A stretch of DNA of 27,688 nt from CAZVJA01 sp964626885 (GCA_964626885.1 CAZVJA010000054.1:1-27688), one strand, 5' to 3'; shown: positions 1-9,116, counted from the stretch's first letter. Program-made: numbers and translations. Notes: generated from the letters alone by a model not told the origin.

Positions 1-1096
1 CCATGACGAAATCTTCGTTGAGCGTGACCCCCAGTCCCGGCCGGTCCGGTACCGTGATGGTGCCGTCAACAGCCTGCATTTTCTCGATGGTCAATTCATG
101 CCGCAGTGGCAGGTCTTCCACGCAATCCTCGAACAGGAAGGCGTCCCGGCAGGTCGACAGCCAGTGAAGGCTGGCAGCCACGGTGAGGGGGCTGGTGTAG
201 CAATGGTTGCACAGCCGGGCACCGATCTCCTCGACCCGCGCCCGAATGTATGCGGAGTCGGTGAAGCCGCAACGCGACAGGTCGACTTGGTAGACGTCGA
301 GAGCCTGCCGATCGATCAGCGGGCGAAAGGCTTCCCGCCCACATTCATTCTCACCCGATGCGATCGGCACCGGCGATCGGTCTCTCAGCCATGCATATCC
401 ATCGTAGTCGCTGGGGCGGAGCGGCTCTTCCAGCCAGCCGATGTTGTACTGGGCGAAGGAATGAGCCCGGCGCAGCGCCGTGCGGGCATCCCAGACTAGT
501 CCGGCGTCGATCAGAAGCGTGGCATCGTCACCGATCCCTTTCCGTGCACTGGCGACAAGTTCGAGATCGAGCTTTTCCGAGATTCCCATCGGCTCCCAGC
601 CGAATTTGACCGCGCGATAGCCTGCCTCGCGCCACCGCCTTCCGATCTCTGTCGTTGCCGCCCCGTTCTTTCCAAAGAGAATCGATGCATAAGCGGTGAA
701 TTTGTCGTGCCGTTTTCCCCCCAACAGCCGGTGAACCGGTTCGCCGAAGTGTTTTCCTTTCAGATCCCAGAGAGCCATGTCGATGGCTGCCATGGCCGTG
801 AGGGTGACGGATGTGCGGCCGAAGTAGACCGTTCCACGGTACATTTTTTCCCAAAGGCGCTCGGTCTCGAGCGGATGCTCACCGACCAGCAGTTCACGAA
901 GCCCGCAGGCGATATTGTGGCTGAACGGTGCATCGACAATGGCTTTGACCACTTCCGGGGAAGAGTCCGCCTCACCGACTCCTTCGAGACCGTCATCCGT
1001 TCGAACGCGCACCAACACGGCGTCTTGGCAACTCGCGGTTTTCGCCGCCACGGAACCGACACGCAGAACCTGGCAGATCACTTGGGAGATTTTCAT
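1..1096 (-). CDS. Mandelate racemase/muconate lactonizing enzyme family protein (enolase superfamily), C-terminus cut by window edge
   Basis: Reading the minus strand from the ATG at 1096 gives 365 uninterrupted codons that leave the window before a stop, with only a few residues probably missing. The N-terminal capping domain (about 1-125) is followed by the TIM barrel. Metal ligands are visible as D197 (LLIDAG), E223 (GWLEEPL) and E249 (ASGENE), with D272 (QVDLSRCG) and H298 (LCNHCYT) as the likely Asp-His dyad. The usual KxK base motif is K164-F-G (AVKFGW), so the second lysine is absent. Family members abstract the proton alpha to a carboxylate with Mg2+, usually in sugar-acid dehydration or racemisation. 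The substrate cannot be read here. The start overlaps the upstream membrane-protein gene's stop in ATGA (1093-1096), which suggests translational coupling. The family is secure; the reaction is open. Confidence 0.93.
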   Translation of the reverse strand, partial: MKISQVICQVLRVGSVAAKTASCQDAVLVRVRTDDGLEGVGEADSSPEVVKAIVDAPFSHNIACGLRELLVGEHPLETERLWEKMYRGTVYFGRTSVTLTAMAAIDMALWDLKGKHFGEPVHRLLGGKRHDKFTAYASILFGKNGAATTEIGRRWREAGYRAVKFGWEPMGISEKLDLELVASARKGIGDDATLLIDAGLVWDARTALRRAHSFAQYNIGWLEEPLRPSDYDGYAWLRDRSPVPIASGENECGREAFRPLIDRQALDVYQVDLSRCGFTDSAYIRARVEEIGARLCNHCYTSPLTVAASLHWLSTCRDAFLFEDCVEDLPLRHELTIEKMQAVDGTITVPDRPGLGVTLNEDFVM

Positions 1097-2982
1097 CGAT
1101 TGGAAGACTCCTCAGGGGTGTTCATCGTTGGGTGACGTTTCGCAGTCGTATCTTTTTTGGATTCTGCCGGGAGCAGAAACTGCCGAATGCGGAGGTACAG
1201 CGGCAGTACATCGGGCTCGTAGTCATAAAGATAGAATTGTGGAGACGAACTGTCGATCATCTGGAAATGATGTTCGAGAACGTAGGTTTGCATGTTTTCG
1301 AAGTCAAAGTCCGAGCTGAACACATACACGTCGGGTCGCTCGTATAAGACGCGATAAATGTCGTCGATTTCATGATTGGCGAGTTCTCGGCGATAGTACG
1401 GGCTGTGAGTATTCCAGCCGAGGCCGATCGTTGCCAGCTTCGCCAGTGCTGAGGCGCCCGAGGGGGTCGGTGCGGCCCAGTTCTGTGGATACTCTATTCC
1501 CCAGGTGACAAACAACGGAGGAGATTCGCCAATCGTGGTGTCGGTCCGGATTTTGTCAACCAGATGCTCAAACGCGTGTTGTTGCCCGGCATTCAAGCGA
1601 ACTTTTTCAGCATGGATTGAGGTTGACTGAAAGATGGCAACCCCGTACAGCGCCGCGAATGCGAGGCCGGTGAGCAGGCGCAGAAACGACGCGCGTCGAG
1701 GGAGGTCGAACAGTGGAGCAAATTCTCTGAATGACGTACCTCCCCTTATCCGCGGCATTCCAAACCCAGCAGTCAGCAGAGCGGCGTTGAATGCGAACAC
1801 CGCCGGGATCGTGACTCTTGTCGCCAGTTTCGCATAGATCGAGAAGTAGAAGAACACAACGAAAAGCAACGCGGCTCCGTACAGTGCGTACACGATGCAT
1901 CGAGCCCGCGCGCCGCGACCGAGAATGATTGCAAGAAGAGCGTTCAGCAATGTCAGAAAGAAATAGGGGGAGACCGGGCCAAGATAGGTTTGCCAATGCT
2001 CACGCGAGTCAGTCGAACTTCTCCCGTATTGTCCGAACCGCGACAACAAAGAGGAAAGGGTTTTTGCATTCGAGAGCGCTTCGTCAACCAGATAGTAGTG
2101 CTGAAACATGTTGAAGTCGTTGTGGCTCCATCCGATTCGGTGGTAGAAGAAACGCGCATTGGGAATGTCTCGCAGCACCGAAAAGTCATACAGCGTGGCG
2201 CGAACTTTTTGATATTCACGGAACTGTTTCCATTCCGGGTCGCGGATGTATGACCAATGGTCATACGAGATTACAGCAAGTGAGACGATCAAAGAGACTG
2301 CCCAAGGCGAAGAACGGCGGAGGTATTGTTTCCACAGCGAGATCGGAGGAAGCCACTCCCACAATGCGATGGCTGCAAGAGGCATTACGACGAGCATCGC
2401 GAAGTAGAACGCGTCAGGCCGAATCATCGCCGATAGTACCATCAATACTCCGCCGCACATTGTCGCCAGAATCAGGCGGGGGGCCGTGGTGTGCATCTCC
2501 GAAAAGACCAGCAACGCTCCCGCGAATCCAGCGAGCAGGGCCGTTGACGTGAATTGAAGTTCGACCAGCAGCCGAACCTCGAAAGTTATCAGCAGAAGCA
2601 AATAAGCGCACATCGAATCGCGTAGTCCTGCAAGGCGCGCGAGGGTCCACAGCAAAGCCGTTGTCGCGAGATAGTGCGTGGCCAGCAGGTAGTTGGCATA
2701 CCAATTGATCGCGGGTGCCAACAGATAGAGTCGTTGCAAGACGCGACCGATGAGCACGCTGGAGAAGATCAATCGGTCCGACGGCTCGCCCGTCATCTCA
2801 CCGGACGCGATCCGCATCATCGCCGGATCATCCCCCGATTCGAATCCCGGAGTCACCCAAGTCAGCAGGAAAGCGAATAAGAGAGCGTTCAAGCCTGCGC
2901 AGCAAACGAGCCTGCCGACAGAACGGCCAACCCCAGTGGGTATGTTCGAAATCCGTGGTGATTCCTGCATCACGTTTGGCAT
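1093..2982 (-). CDS. Polytopic membrane protein, GT-C glycosyltransferase-like (tandem copy 2)
   Basis: About 629 residues if the ATG at 2982 is used. The frame stays open to 3168, but that extension lies inside the 3' end of the upstream gene and is not protein-like. One TM helix (about 22-44) is followed by an acidic loop FESGDD (D51, D52) and then about ten hydrophobic segments and a C-terminal soluble part. An acidic motif just after TM1 in the first external loop is the hallmark of GT-C lipid-linked sugar transferases, so this role is an inference from topology. The protein is clearly paralogous to its upstream neighbour: both have EPSDRL(I/V)F, VLIG, INWY and LGWN-x-HSPY. It starts 19 nt after that neighbour's stop and its own stop overlaps the enolase start, so the three genes look like one operon. 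The Shine-Dalgarno signal is weak. No named family was recognised. Confidence 0.85.
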   Translation of the reverse strand: MPNVMQESPRISNIPTGVGRSVGRLVCCAGLNALLFAFLLTWVTPGFESGDDPAMMRIASGEMTGEPSDRLIFSSVLIGRVLQRLYLLAPAINWYANYLLATHYLATTALLWTLARLAGLRDSMCAYLLLLITFEVRLLVELQFTSTALLAGFAGALLVFSEMHTTAPRLILATMCGGVLMVLSAMIRPDAFYFAMLVVMPLAAIALWEWLPPISLWKQYLRRSSPWAVSLIVSLAVISYDHWSYIRDPEWKQFREYQKVRATLYDFSVLRDIPNARFFYHRIGWSHNDFNMFQHYYLVDEALSNAKTLSSLLSRFGQYGRSSTDSREHWQTYLGPVSPYFFLTLLNALLAIILGRGARARCIVYALYGAALLFVVFFYFSIYAKLATRVTIPAVFAFNAALLTAGFGMPRIRGGTSFREFAPLFDLPRRASFLRLLTGLAFAALYGVAIFQSTSIHAEKVRLNAGQQHAFEHLVDKIRTDTTIGESPPLFVTWGIEYPQNWAAPTPSGASALAKLATIGLGWNTHSPYYRRELANHEIDDIYRVLYERPDVYVFSSDFDFENMQTYVLEHHFQMIDSSSPQFYLYDYEPDVLPLYLRIRQFLLPAESKKDTTAKRHPTMNTPEESSNR

Positions 2983-3001
2983 CTCAGGTGCGACGAGCAA
3001 A

Positions 3002-4822
3002 TTACCGATCCGCGGGCGGTCTGTTCTGGTCGTCCAACGTTGCCGAGATCTGTCCTCGTCGCAGTTGACGAATCCGGAGCATTCGAGGTCCGCATGTGTT
3101 CGAGTGTTCGTAGAGATAATAGCGGGGGGTGTCGCTGTGGACGTTTTCCTGGAAGTGGTCGCGCACAAGTTCCATCAAATGTTCAGAGTCCTCTTCGTTG
3201 CACGTCAAGAACAAATCAGAACGTTCGATCATTCCCTGATAGATATCGGAGATCGAAAAGTGCTGCAGCAGCGCAGCCAAGTACGGGCTGTGAATATTCC
3301 ACCCCAGGCGGATCGTTGGCAGGTCGGCCAATTCACTCAACGAGGAAAAGGGGGAGTCCCAGAGATAGGGAACATCGTGCTTCCACATCATGCAAACGGG
3401 GTGAAAGTGTTCCGTTGCGCGCTCCTTGGGGAGTACCGATTTGAAAATGTATTGGAACGCGGCATGGTTGACACGATTTTCCTCCGAGATTTCAGCATGG
3501 CTTCGAGCCGCGAAGAAAAGGCTGCTGGAATAGACCGCGATGATCACGAGTGATGACATCAGCGAAAGTATTGGCCGAAATGGCCAAGTGCCCCCGTTGA
3601 TTCGGGCCGTGCTTGGCACACACTTGGAGCCTGTAGTCGCAGTGAAGAAGATGAGCACGTTTGTGAAGAAAACCGCCGGTAGCATCACACGGACTTCCAG
3701 CTTTCCGTACATCGCCAGATACGAGAAAACTCCGCTGATCAGGAACGCTTCGAGAGCTGCCCAAAAGCAGGCTCGGAACCTGTGACCAGCACCAATGGCA
3801 AAGCACAACAGCAGGTTGGCAGCCGTCATGACCAGTTCGGCATGAATCAAATCCAGCCGTTCGAATAGATTCGATGTCCATTTAGGACGCATCGCCCTGG
3901 CCGCGCCGAACATTTCCATGATACGTTTCAGTGCATGGGGAGTCGCCAGGTTTCGATCGTCGGCGAAATAATTTCGAAAGGCGTAATAATCGTTTTCGCA
4001 CCAGCCCACTCGCCGAAAAAAGTACCAGGTGTTCGGCGTATAATCGACGACGGGATAGTCCTGTAATCTGCCGCGTACCTTGTTGTATTCCACATAGTCG
4101 CGCCATGGTTCGTCCGAACGATATGCGGAATGGTTGTAGGCCATCGTGAAACCCGCGATCAGCATGGCACCTGCCCACCAAGCGAATGTCGGGCGGAGTT
4201 CTCCACGAATCCAACGGACAATGAATAATGGCAATACAACGATGGTGGAGAAGTAAAACGCTTGCTCGCGGATCATCGACGACAGCACGATCAAGCCGAT
4301 TCCGATCAGTGAGCTCAGGGTCCGGACGTGCTTTGCCGTCGCTGCTGAAGCAGAGATCAGCAGCAGAAATCCCGACCACCCTGCCACAATGGCCGTCGAT
4401 GTGAATTGAAATTGAAGTAGCAGCCGCGCTTCAAAAACGACAAATAGCAGGCCGAACAAGCAGACGGTCGAAATGGAGCAATGCTGCCTCAGCCATGCGA
4501 ATAGGATTGCCGTCATCGAAAGAAAATGGGTAGACAGCAAGTACAACGTGTACCAGTTGATATTCGGATTCGCCAGAAACAGCCACTTTAAGACGGAACC
4601 AATCAGTACGTTTGTAAAAACAAGCCTGTCCGACGGTTCCACCGTCTCCACTCCGGCTGCAATCTGCATCAATGAAGTGTCGTCATTCGATTCGTAACAG
4701 ATCGATGCCGTCGACAGGAACGCCCCGAACAGTGCTCCATTCACAAGAACTGCCGCCAGCAATGTCGCCCAGGGGCGTTGCATGATCGCTGAAAATGCTC
4801 GTCGAGAAGGCGTCCGCTGCAT
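3002..4822 (-). CDS. Polytopic membrane protein, GT-C glycosyltransferase-like (tandem copy 1)
   Basis: About 606 residues from the ATG at 4822. A GTG at 4861 would add 13 residues (SSTAIDPNGGG-type, not membrane-like) and cannot be excluded. A basic N-terminus leads into TM1 (about 18-40), then the acidic loop CYESNDD (D47, D48) and EPSDRLVFTNVLIG, followed by many hydrophobic helices and a C-terminal globular region with LGWNIHSPY. These blocks recur in the same order in the downstream gene at 1093-2982, so the two are diverged tandem duplicates. The likely role is transfer of sugar or another group from a polyprenyl-phosphate donor on the outer face of the membrane, inferred only from the GT-C-like arrangement. 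It is probably the first gene of a minus-strand operon, divergent from the HTTM gene across about 250 bp. It could instead be a non-catalytic polytopic protein. Confidence 0.85.
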   Translation of the reverse strand: MQRTPSRRAFSAIMQRPWATLLAAVLVNGALFGAFLSTASICYESNDDTSLMQIAAGVETVEPSDRLVFTNVLIGSVLKWLFLANPNINWYTLYLLSTHFLSMTAILFAWLRQHCSISTVCLFGLLFVVFEARLLLQFQFTSTAIVAGWSGFLLLISASAATAKHVRTLSSLIGIGLIVLSSMIREQAFYFSTIVVLPLFIVRWIRGELRPTFAWWAGAMLIAGFTMAYNHSAYRSDEPWRDYVEYNKVRGRLQDYPVVDYTPNTWYFFRRVGWCENDYYAFRNYFADDRNLATPHALKRIMEMFGAARAMRPKWTSNLFERLDLIHAELVMTAANLLLCFAIGAGHRFRACFWAALEAFLISGVFSYLAMYGKLEVRVMLPAVFFTNVLIFFTATTGSKCVPSTARINGGTWPFRPILSLMSSLVIIAVYSSSLFFAARSHAEISEENRVNHAAFQYIFKSVLPKERATEHFHPVCMMWKHDVPYLWDSPFSSLSELADLPTIRLGWNIHSPYLAALLQHFSISDIYQGMIERSDLFLTCNEEDSEHLMELVRDHFQENVHSDTPRYYLYEHSNTCGPRMLRIRQLRRGQISATLDDQNRPPADR

Positions 4823-5106
4823 TTGGCCGCCGCCATTCGGATCGATGGCTGTTGATGACACTCGATGACCCCGTCAAAGCCTGGGACACAACGGCTTCGC
4901 ACCTGCTGTCTTACGATGCCCATCAGAACCGATCCCATTGTCGCGGGTCAAGCTGTCGGTTTTGGGTTGGCGAGAGACGTCGGGAAGGCCACGGAGATGA
5001 CGGTTCTGCCCGATCAGCGATTTGAAATATTGAGTGGCTGAAATCGACCCATTTTCGGATTCTTCGCTGGCTGAAACTGAATTTTCGAAACCTGGTAAAG
5101 AACTGG

Positions 5107-7038
5107 GTGTTTTTTCAGTTGTGGCGGGCTATTTTAAGACGTGTTCCACGGAGGAAAAGCGATGGAATACCGAGCACGGAAAAGCACCTTTTGATACGGC
5201 GGAATAACAGAGCTCTTTTCACCGTCATGCAGCGAATTCGAACCTGCGCTCGAACTGTCTGGAAACTCGCCCGGACTCCGGTCGGCCCACATTTTCGGGC
5301 CGCCAAGCTCTGGATCAAGGAGGCACTATTTCAAGTCGTATTTCCTTGGTTGATCCGTGCCGGGTGCTGCTTGTGCGAGAGAATTACCACTCCCATCCTT
5401 CGGTTTTCTGATGCCCCGGCTGACCCGCTCATGCTGGGGTTGTTCCGCATCGCCTTAGGGGCCGTGGGGATGTGGTTTGCGCTGTCAACATTTCATTTCA
5501 TCGATTTTACCTGGTACTCCAGGAGCGCTGAGTTTCGAGAATGGATCGTGATGGCGCATTGGTTGTGGGTGGTGTTGTGCATCCTGCTGGTGTTGGGGAT
5601 CGGCGGACGAATTATCCCGTTGGCACATTTCATCGTCATTTGCGCGATTTTGAATGGGGACGACCTCGGAAGTACGGTCAACGCAGATCTCTATTTGATC
5701 GCATCCTTTTGGGCGATCTTTCCCCGGACGGATGGTGCCCTCTCCTGCCGCTCCTTCCTGCCATGGACATTTGCGCGGCACACCTCGGTCCCGCCCCCAA
5801 AGGCGTGGCCGATGTTGCTCATGGGAGTTAACGACGGCATTTTCATTCTGACGGCAGGCCTAACGAAATTTTACGATCCCTGGTGGTATCGCGGATTCGG
5901 TTTTTACCAGACGCTGTCGTTGCCGTGGATCAAAGCACCCGAAGCGGCCTTATTGTTGAACTACAAGTTTATCATGCAAGCGGTCAATTGGATCGCGATC
6001 GTTTTCGAGCTTTGTTTTCTCTTCCTCTTTCTCATTCCTCGGACGAGGTGGCTGGCCTGTGTACTGCTTGCGGGATTCTTCGCCCAATTGATCTATCCAA
6101 TTCGGATCGATTTCATCGGCGAGTTCGGGATGACCCATGTCCTTGCCTTGGCAGCCGTCACGCCTTCCCTGTCGATGGGATTCCGCCGGCTCGTGCGATG
6201 GAAAGAACGGACGGAAGGTTCCTTATCCGGCAACTCAAGCATCGAGTCCTTCAGGCGACCTTGGCTGATGCCCGCCGGGAATCGCGCTCTGGCGATGTTT
6301 TTCGCGGGCTATGTGGGTGTGCACTCGATGTTTGCGCTGCTCGCCATCCGTTATGACCCGATCTATGACTATCCTCCCGTGTCTGTTGCCGAGGAGGAGC
6401 CCGAGGAAGATCCGCAGTCCTACTTGCTGGCTTCCGCCAAGATGTCACAACTGGAGCGCTGGAGATATGAGATCCACGATCAGGTCCGCTGGGTCAGCGA
6501 AACGCCGATTTATCCTCCGTTGAAGGAATTAAACGATAACGCCACGAATATTGTTCCCAAATCATTGTTCTCCGCCGGCCATTTCTTCGGCATCTACGAG
6601 TATCGAGTTGTTGTCACCTTGCGTGACGGAACGACTCGTGAGCCGGTGATCGTCTTTAACGAGGATATGACTCCGGGTCCTTACTCCGCAGGTTGGGGAA
6701 CGCCGCGGTATTTGCAGCGTTGCATGTACGAGGTCAGTCTTGCGTGCCATACACTCGCGGCCCGGCCGAACGAACCGGTCCGCGAAGACTGGACCTTCGT
6801 CATGAACAACTTAATCAATTTTTCGATCACGAAGCTTCCGAAATCGGAACAGGAGCAAATCGTCAAGGTCGGACTGCTGACCAGCCCGATCGTCGTGCCG
6901 ATCGAATTCGAAGGAGATGCACGGCCGTGGTTGGAGTACCCGTGGACGACGATCTACGAGTTCGATGCGACAACGCAAAGTTACCGTTACGTCGATCCGC
7001 CGACGCCATTTCCCTACAAGCTGCGGAGCTACTATTGA
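5107..7038 (+). CDS. HTTM domain-containing membrane protein
   Basis: 643 residues from a GTG start. A basic, amphipathic N-terminal region (about 1-100) precedes the HTTM core (about 105-360), recognisable from DPLMLGLFRIALGAVGMW at 106-123, the acidic loop NGDDLGS, and LTKFYDPWWYRG at 252-263 before further helices. One more TM helix lies near 393-413, then a soluble, probably extracytoplasmic domain of about 230 residues. HTTM is the membrane fold related to vitamin-K-dependent gamma-carboxylase. Standalone bacterial members are common in planctomycetes and mostly uncharacterised. The start is uncertain: GTG 5107 has only a weak upstream AAAGAA, ATG 5227 is an alternative, and the frame is open back to 5026 with protein-like sequence but no usual start codon. 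It is divergent from the GT-C-like operon and convergent with pheT. Confidence 0.88.
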   Translation: MFFQLWRAILRRVPRRKSDGIPSTEKHLLIRRNNRALFTVMQRIRTCARTVWKLARTPVGPHFRAAKLWIKEALFQVVFPWLIRAGCCLCERITTPILRFSDAPADPLMLGLFRIALGAVGMWFALSTFHFIDFTWYSRSAEFREWIVMAHWLWVVLCILLVLGIGGRIIPLAHFIVICAILNGDDLGSTVNADLYLIASFWAIFPRTDGALSCRSFLPWTFARHTSVPPPKAWPMLLMGVNDGIFILTAGLTKFYDPWWYRGFGFYQTLSLPWIKAPEAALLLNYKFIMQAVNWIAIVFELCFLFLFLIPRTRWLACVLLAGFFAQLIYPIRIDFIGEFGMTHVLALAAVTPSLSMGFRRLVRWKERTEGSLSGNSSIESFRRPWLMPAGNRALAMFFAGYVGVHSMFALLAIRYDPIYDYPPVSVAEEEPEEDPQSYLLASAKMSQLERWRYEIHDQVRWVSETPIYPPLKELNDNATNIVPKSLFSAGHFFGIYEYRVVVTLRDGTTREPVIVFNEDMTPGPYSAGWGTPRYLQRCMYEVSLACHTLAARPNEPVREDWTFVMNNLINFSITKLPKSEQEQIVKVGLLTSPIVVPIEFEGDARPWLEYPWTTIYEFDATTQSYRYVDPPTPFPYKLRSYY

Positions 7039-7042
7039 CGTG

Positions 7043-7062
7043 GCCGATTCCCGAAGGTCGGC
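7043..7062. terminator. Small hairpin between convergent HTTM gene and pheT
   Basis: GCCGA (7043-7047) pairs with TCGGC (7058-7062) around a 10-nt loop in the 53-bp gap between two converging genes. There is no clear T-run on either strand, so this is only a candidate bidirectional terminator. Confidence 0.3.
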
Positions 7063-7091
7063 ATCTCTGACAGTACCGCACGACGAAAAGA

Positions 7092-9116
7092 CTATCGCAA
7101 GGCCGCGCCAAGCTTCTCGCCGCAAGCTTTGATGACGGCTGACTGTGCCTGTTCCACTTCCTCGTGTGTCAGCGTGCGGTCCGCGGCGCGGTAACTGAGG
7201 GTGACAAGATAGCTTTTCCGGTCGCCCCCGATCTGCTGGCCGCGGTATTGGCCGCCAAAACCGACCGTTTCCAAGTACGGTCCGGCCGATGCCCGGACCA
7301 CCGCCTCAAGTTCATTCCACGGCACGTGTTCATCAAGTACGAAGTTCAAGTCGCGGTCAGCCGCCGGAAACTGCGGAAGCGGCGAATACGTCCGAATGAG
7401 AGCGGCGGCATCTTCCAGTGAAGAGAGGCTTAACTCCGCAACCGTCACGGAGTCTCGCAGATCAAGCTGATCGCTGACAGATCGGTCCAGTTCACCGAGC
7501 CAGCCCCATACATTGCCTTCGAGCAGGACACGAGCCCCTCGGCCCGGAACAAATTCGGGTGAGTCCGCCGGTTCCACGGTGACTTTGCTGGCAGGGTTCG
7601 TCCGCGCTGCAAGCGTTTCGACCACTCCCTTGACCTCAGCAAACGATCCTCCGCTGACAAGTCCGATCATCGTCGGTTCCACATCGCGCTCCGGCATTCC
7701 AGGTGCCGCCTTGACGTACACATGCGCGATCTCGAACAGTTTTGAGTCGAATGTGCCATGCCGTTCGTTCTCGCGGCGTGAGGTAAGCAGGCTCGGTATC
7801 AAGCTCGACCGCAGAACATTCTCGTGTCGACGAGACGAATGGTCGACCATGAGTGTTGTCTCACCGCCGCGTGGACGAAACAGCTTCGCCATGTCGCCGC
7901 TGACGAAGGACATTGTGATTGCCTCGTAATATCCCGACGCGGTTAACAAGTCGCGAACCTGCCCGACAACGCGGTCCCGATGTGTTGGCCGACTTAACTG
8001 CAATGGAACTTCAACATTCTGCGGAATCTGATCGTACCCGTGAACGCGCGCGATCTCTTCAATCAGATCGATCTCTCGCGTCAAATCGCGCCGCCAATTG
8101 GGAGGTTTCACCGTGTATTCTTCACGAGTGGCGGAACCGGCAGGTGCGCAGCCGAGCGAGTGGAGAATTCGCACGGCTTCCTCCTGAGGCACTTCAATGC
8201 CGAGCGTACGACGGATTTGCGCGAACCTCAGGCGGATCGCCGGTCGGTCATCGTTGATAGGATCGCCCGCGAAGGCAACACCTTCCAGCAATTCCCCGCC
8301 GGCGACTTGCAGGATCAATTCACAACAACGTCGGCTCGCCCAGTCGAGTTGTGTCGCGTCGATCCCCCGCTCGAATCGATACGACGAGTCGCTGTGCAAG
8401 TTCAGTTTCCGGGCCGTTGCGCGAATCGACATTCCGGAGAAATTCGCCACTTCGATCAGCACATTCTTCGTGGTGGGTCCGATATCGGTCTCGAACCCAC
8501 CCATCACCCCGCCGATGGCAACGGCATGATCCGCATCGGCAATCACGCACATCTGGGTTGCGAGCTCGTATTGCCGCTGGTTGATCGCCTGGATCTTCTC
8601 ACCCGCCTTGGCGCGACGCACCACGATTCGGTGCTCATGCAGTTTGTCCAAGTCGAATGCGTGCAGTGGTTGTCCGCATTCCATCAATACGTAATTCGTG
8701 ACATCAACAACGTTATTGATCGAGTCGATTCCGACCGCCGACAATCGGTCTTTCAGCCAGGCGGGGCTGGGACCGACCTTCACGCCGCGAATGACCCGCG
8801 CGATGTATTGCGAGCAAAGATCGGGGCATTCAATGGTGACCGATGTGACGTCCGACGTTTTTACCGTGCCTGTGTTCGGTTGAGGATTCGGGATCTTCAG
8901 CGGCGTTCCGGAGAGCACGCTGACTTCCCGCGCGACTCCAATGTGCCCCAGACAATCGGGACGATTGCTGGTCACTTCCAGATCGATCGCCGTGTCGCCG
9001 GCCACGGCGGTGCACGACTCTAAGTTCAGCCCCGCCATCGTCAACTTGGCGGCTGTCGCTTCCGGAGTTCCGCCGACCGCCACGTACTCTTGCAGCCACT
9101 TCCAACTCACAATCAT
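7092..9116 (-). CDS. pheT: Phenylalanine--tRNA ligase beta subunit, short form without the EMAP-like tRNA-binding domain
   Basis: 674 residues from the ATG at 9116. PheT pairs with PheS (not in this window) to charge tRNA-Phe, and its B3/B4 module edits mischarged tyrosine. Domains in order: B1 (about 1-70, with EVTSNRPDCLGHIGVARE), B3/B4 (about 97-255, with VVDVTNYVLMECGQPLHAFD), B5 (about 290-365, with WRRDLTREIDLIEEIARVHG carrying the expected acidic Mg2+-site residues near 350-354), the core (about 380-570) and the C-terminal FDX-ACB anticodon-binding domain (about 577-674). The usual B2 EMAP/OB-fold domain of about 110 residues is missing: MAGLNLESCTAVAG runs straight into AIDLEVTSNR at about 41. 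This explains the length against about 795 in E. coli. Upstream has only a weak GGAA Shine-Dalgarno. The identity is certain. Confidence 0.98.
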   Translation of the reverse strand: MIVSWKWLQEYVAVGGTPEATAAKLTMAGLNLESCTAVAGDTAIDLEVTSNRPDCLGHIGVAREVSVLSGTPLKIPNPQPNTGTVKTSDVTSVTIECPDLCSQYIARVIRGVKVGPSPAWLKDRLSAVGIDSINNVVDVTNYVLMECGQPLHAFDLDKLHEHRIVVRRAKAGEKIQAINQRQYELATQMCVIADADHAVAIGGVMGGFETDIGPTTKNVLIEVANFSGMSIRATARKLNLHSDSSYRFERGIDATQLDWASRRCCELILQVAGGELLEGVAFAGDPINDDRPAIRLRFAQIRRTLGIEVPQEEAVRILHSLGCAPAGSATREEYTVKPPNWRRDLTREIDLIEEIARVHGYDQIPQNVEVPLQLSRPTHRDRVVGQVRDLLTASGYYEAITMSFVSGDMAKLFRPRGGETTLMVDHSSRRHENVLRSSLIPSLLTSRRENERHGTFDSKLFEIAHVYVKAAPGMPERDVEPTMIGLVSGGSFAEVKGVVETLAARTNPASKVTVEPADSPEFVPGRGARVLLEGNVWGWLGELDRSVSDQLDLRDSVTVAELSLSSLEDAAALIRTYSPLPQFPAADRDLNFVLDEHVPWNELEAVVRASAGPYLETVGFGGQYRGQQIGGDRKSYLVTLSYRAADRTLTHEEVEQAQSAVIKACGEKLGAALR

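Noticed and set aside
2834..2856. ATTCGAATCC, resembling a tRNA T-loop; also seen near 16615.
   Set aside because: Both lie inside well-supported protein genes and no cloverleaf arms can be built around them.
8040..9023. A 327-codon plus-strand frame antisense to pheT.
   Set aside because: pheT is certain on the opposite strand; the frame is open only because of codon bias.
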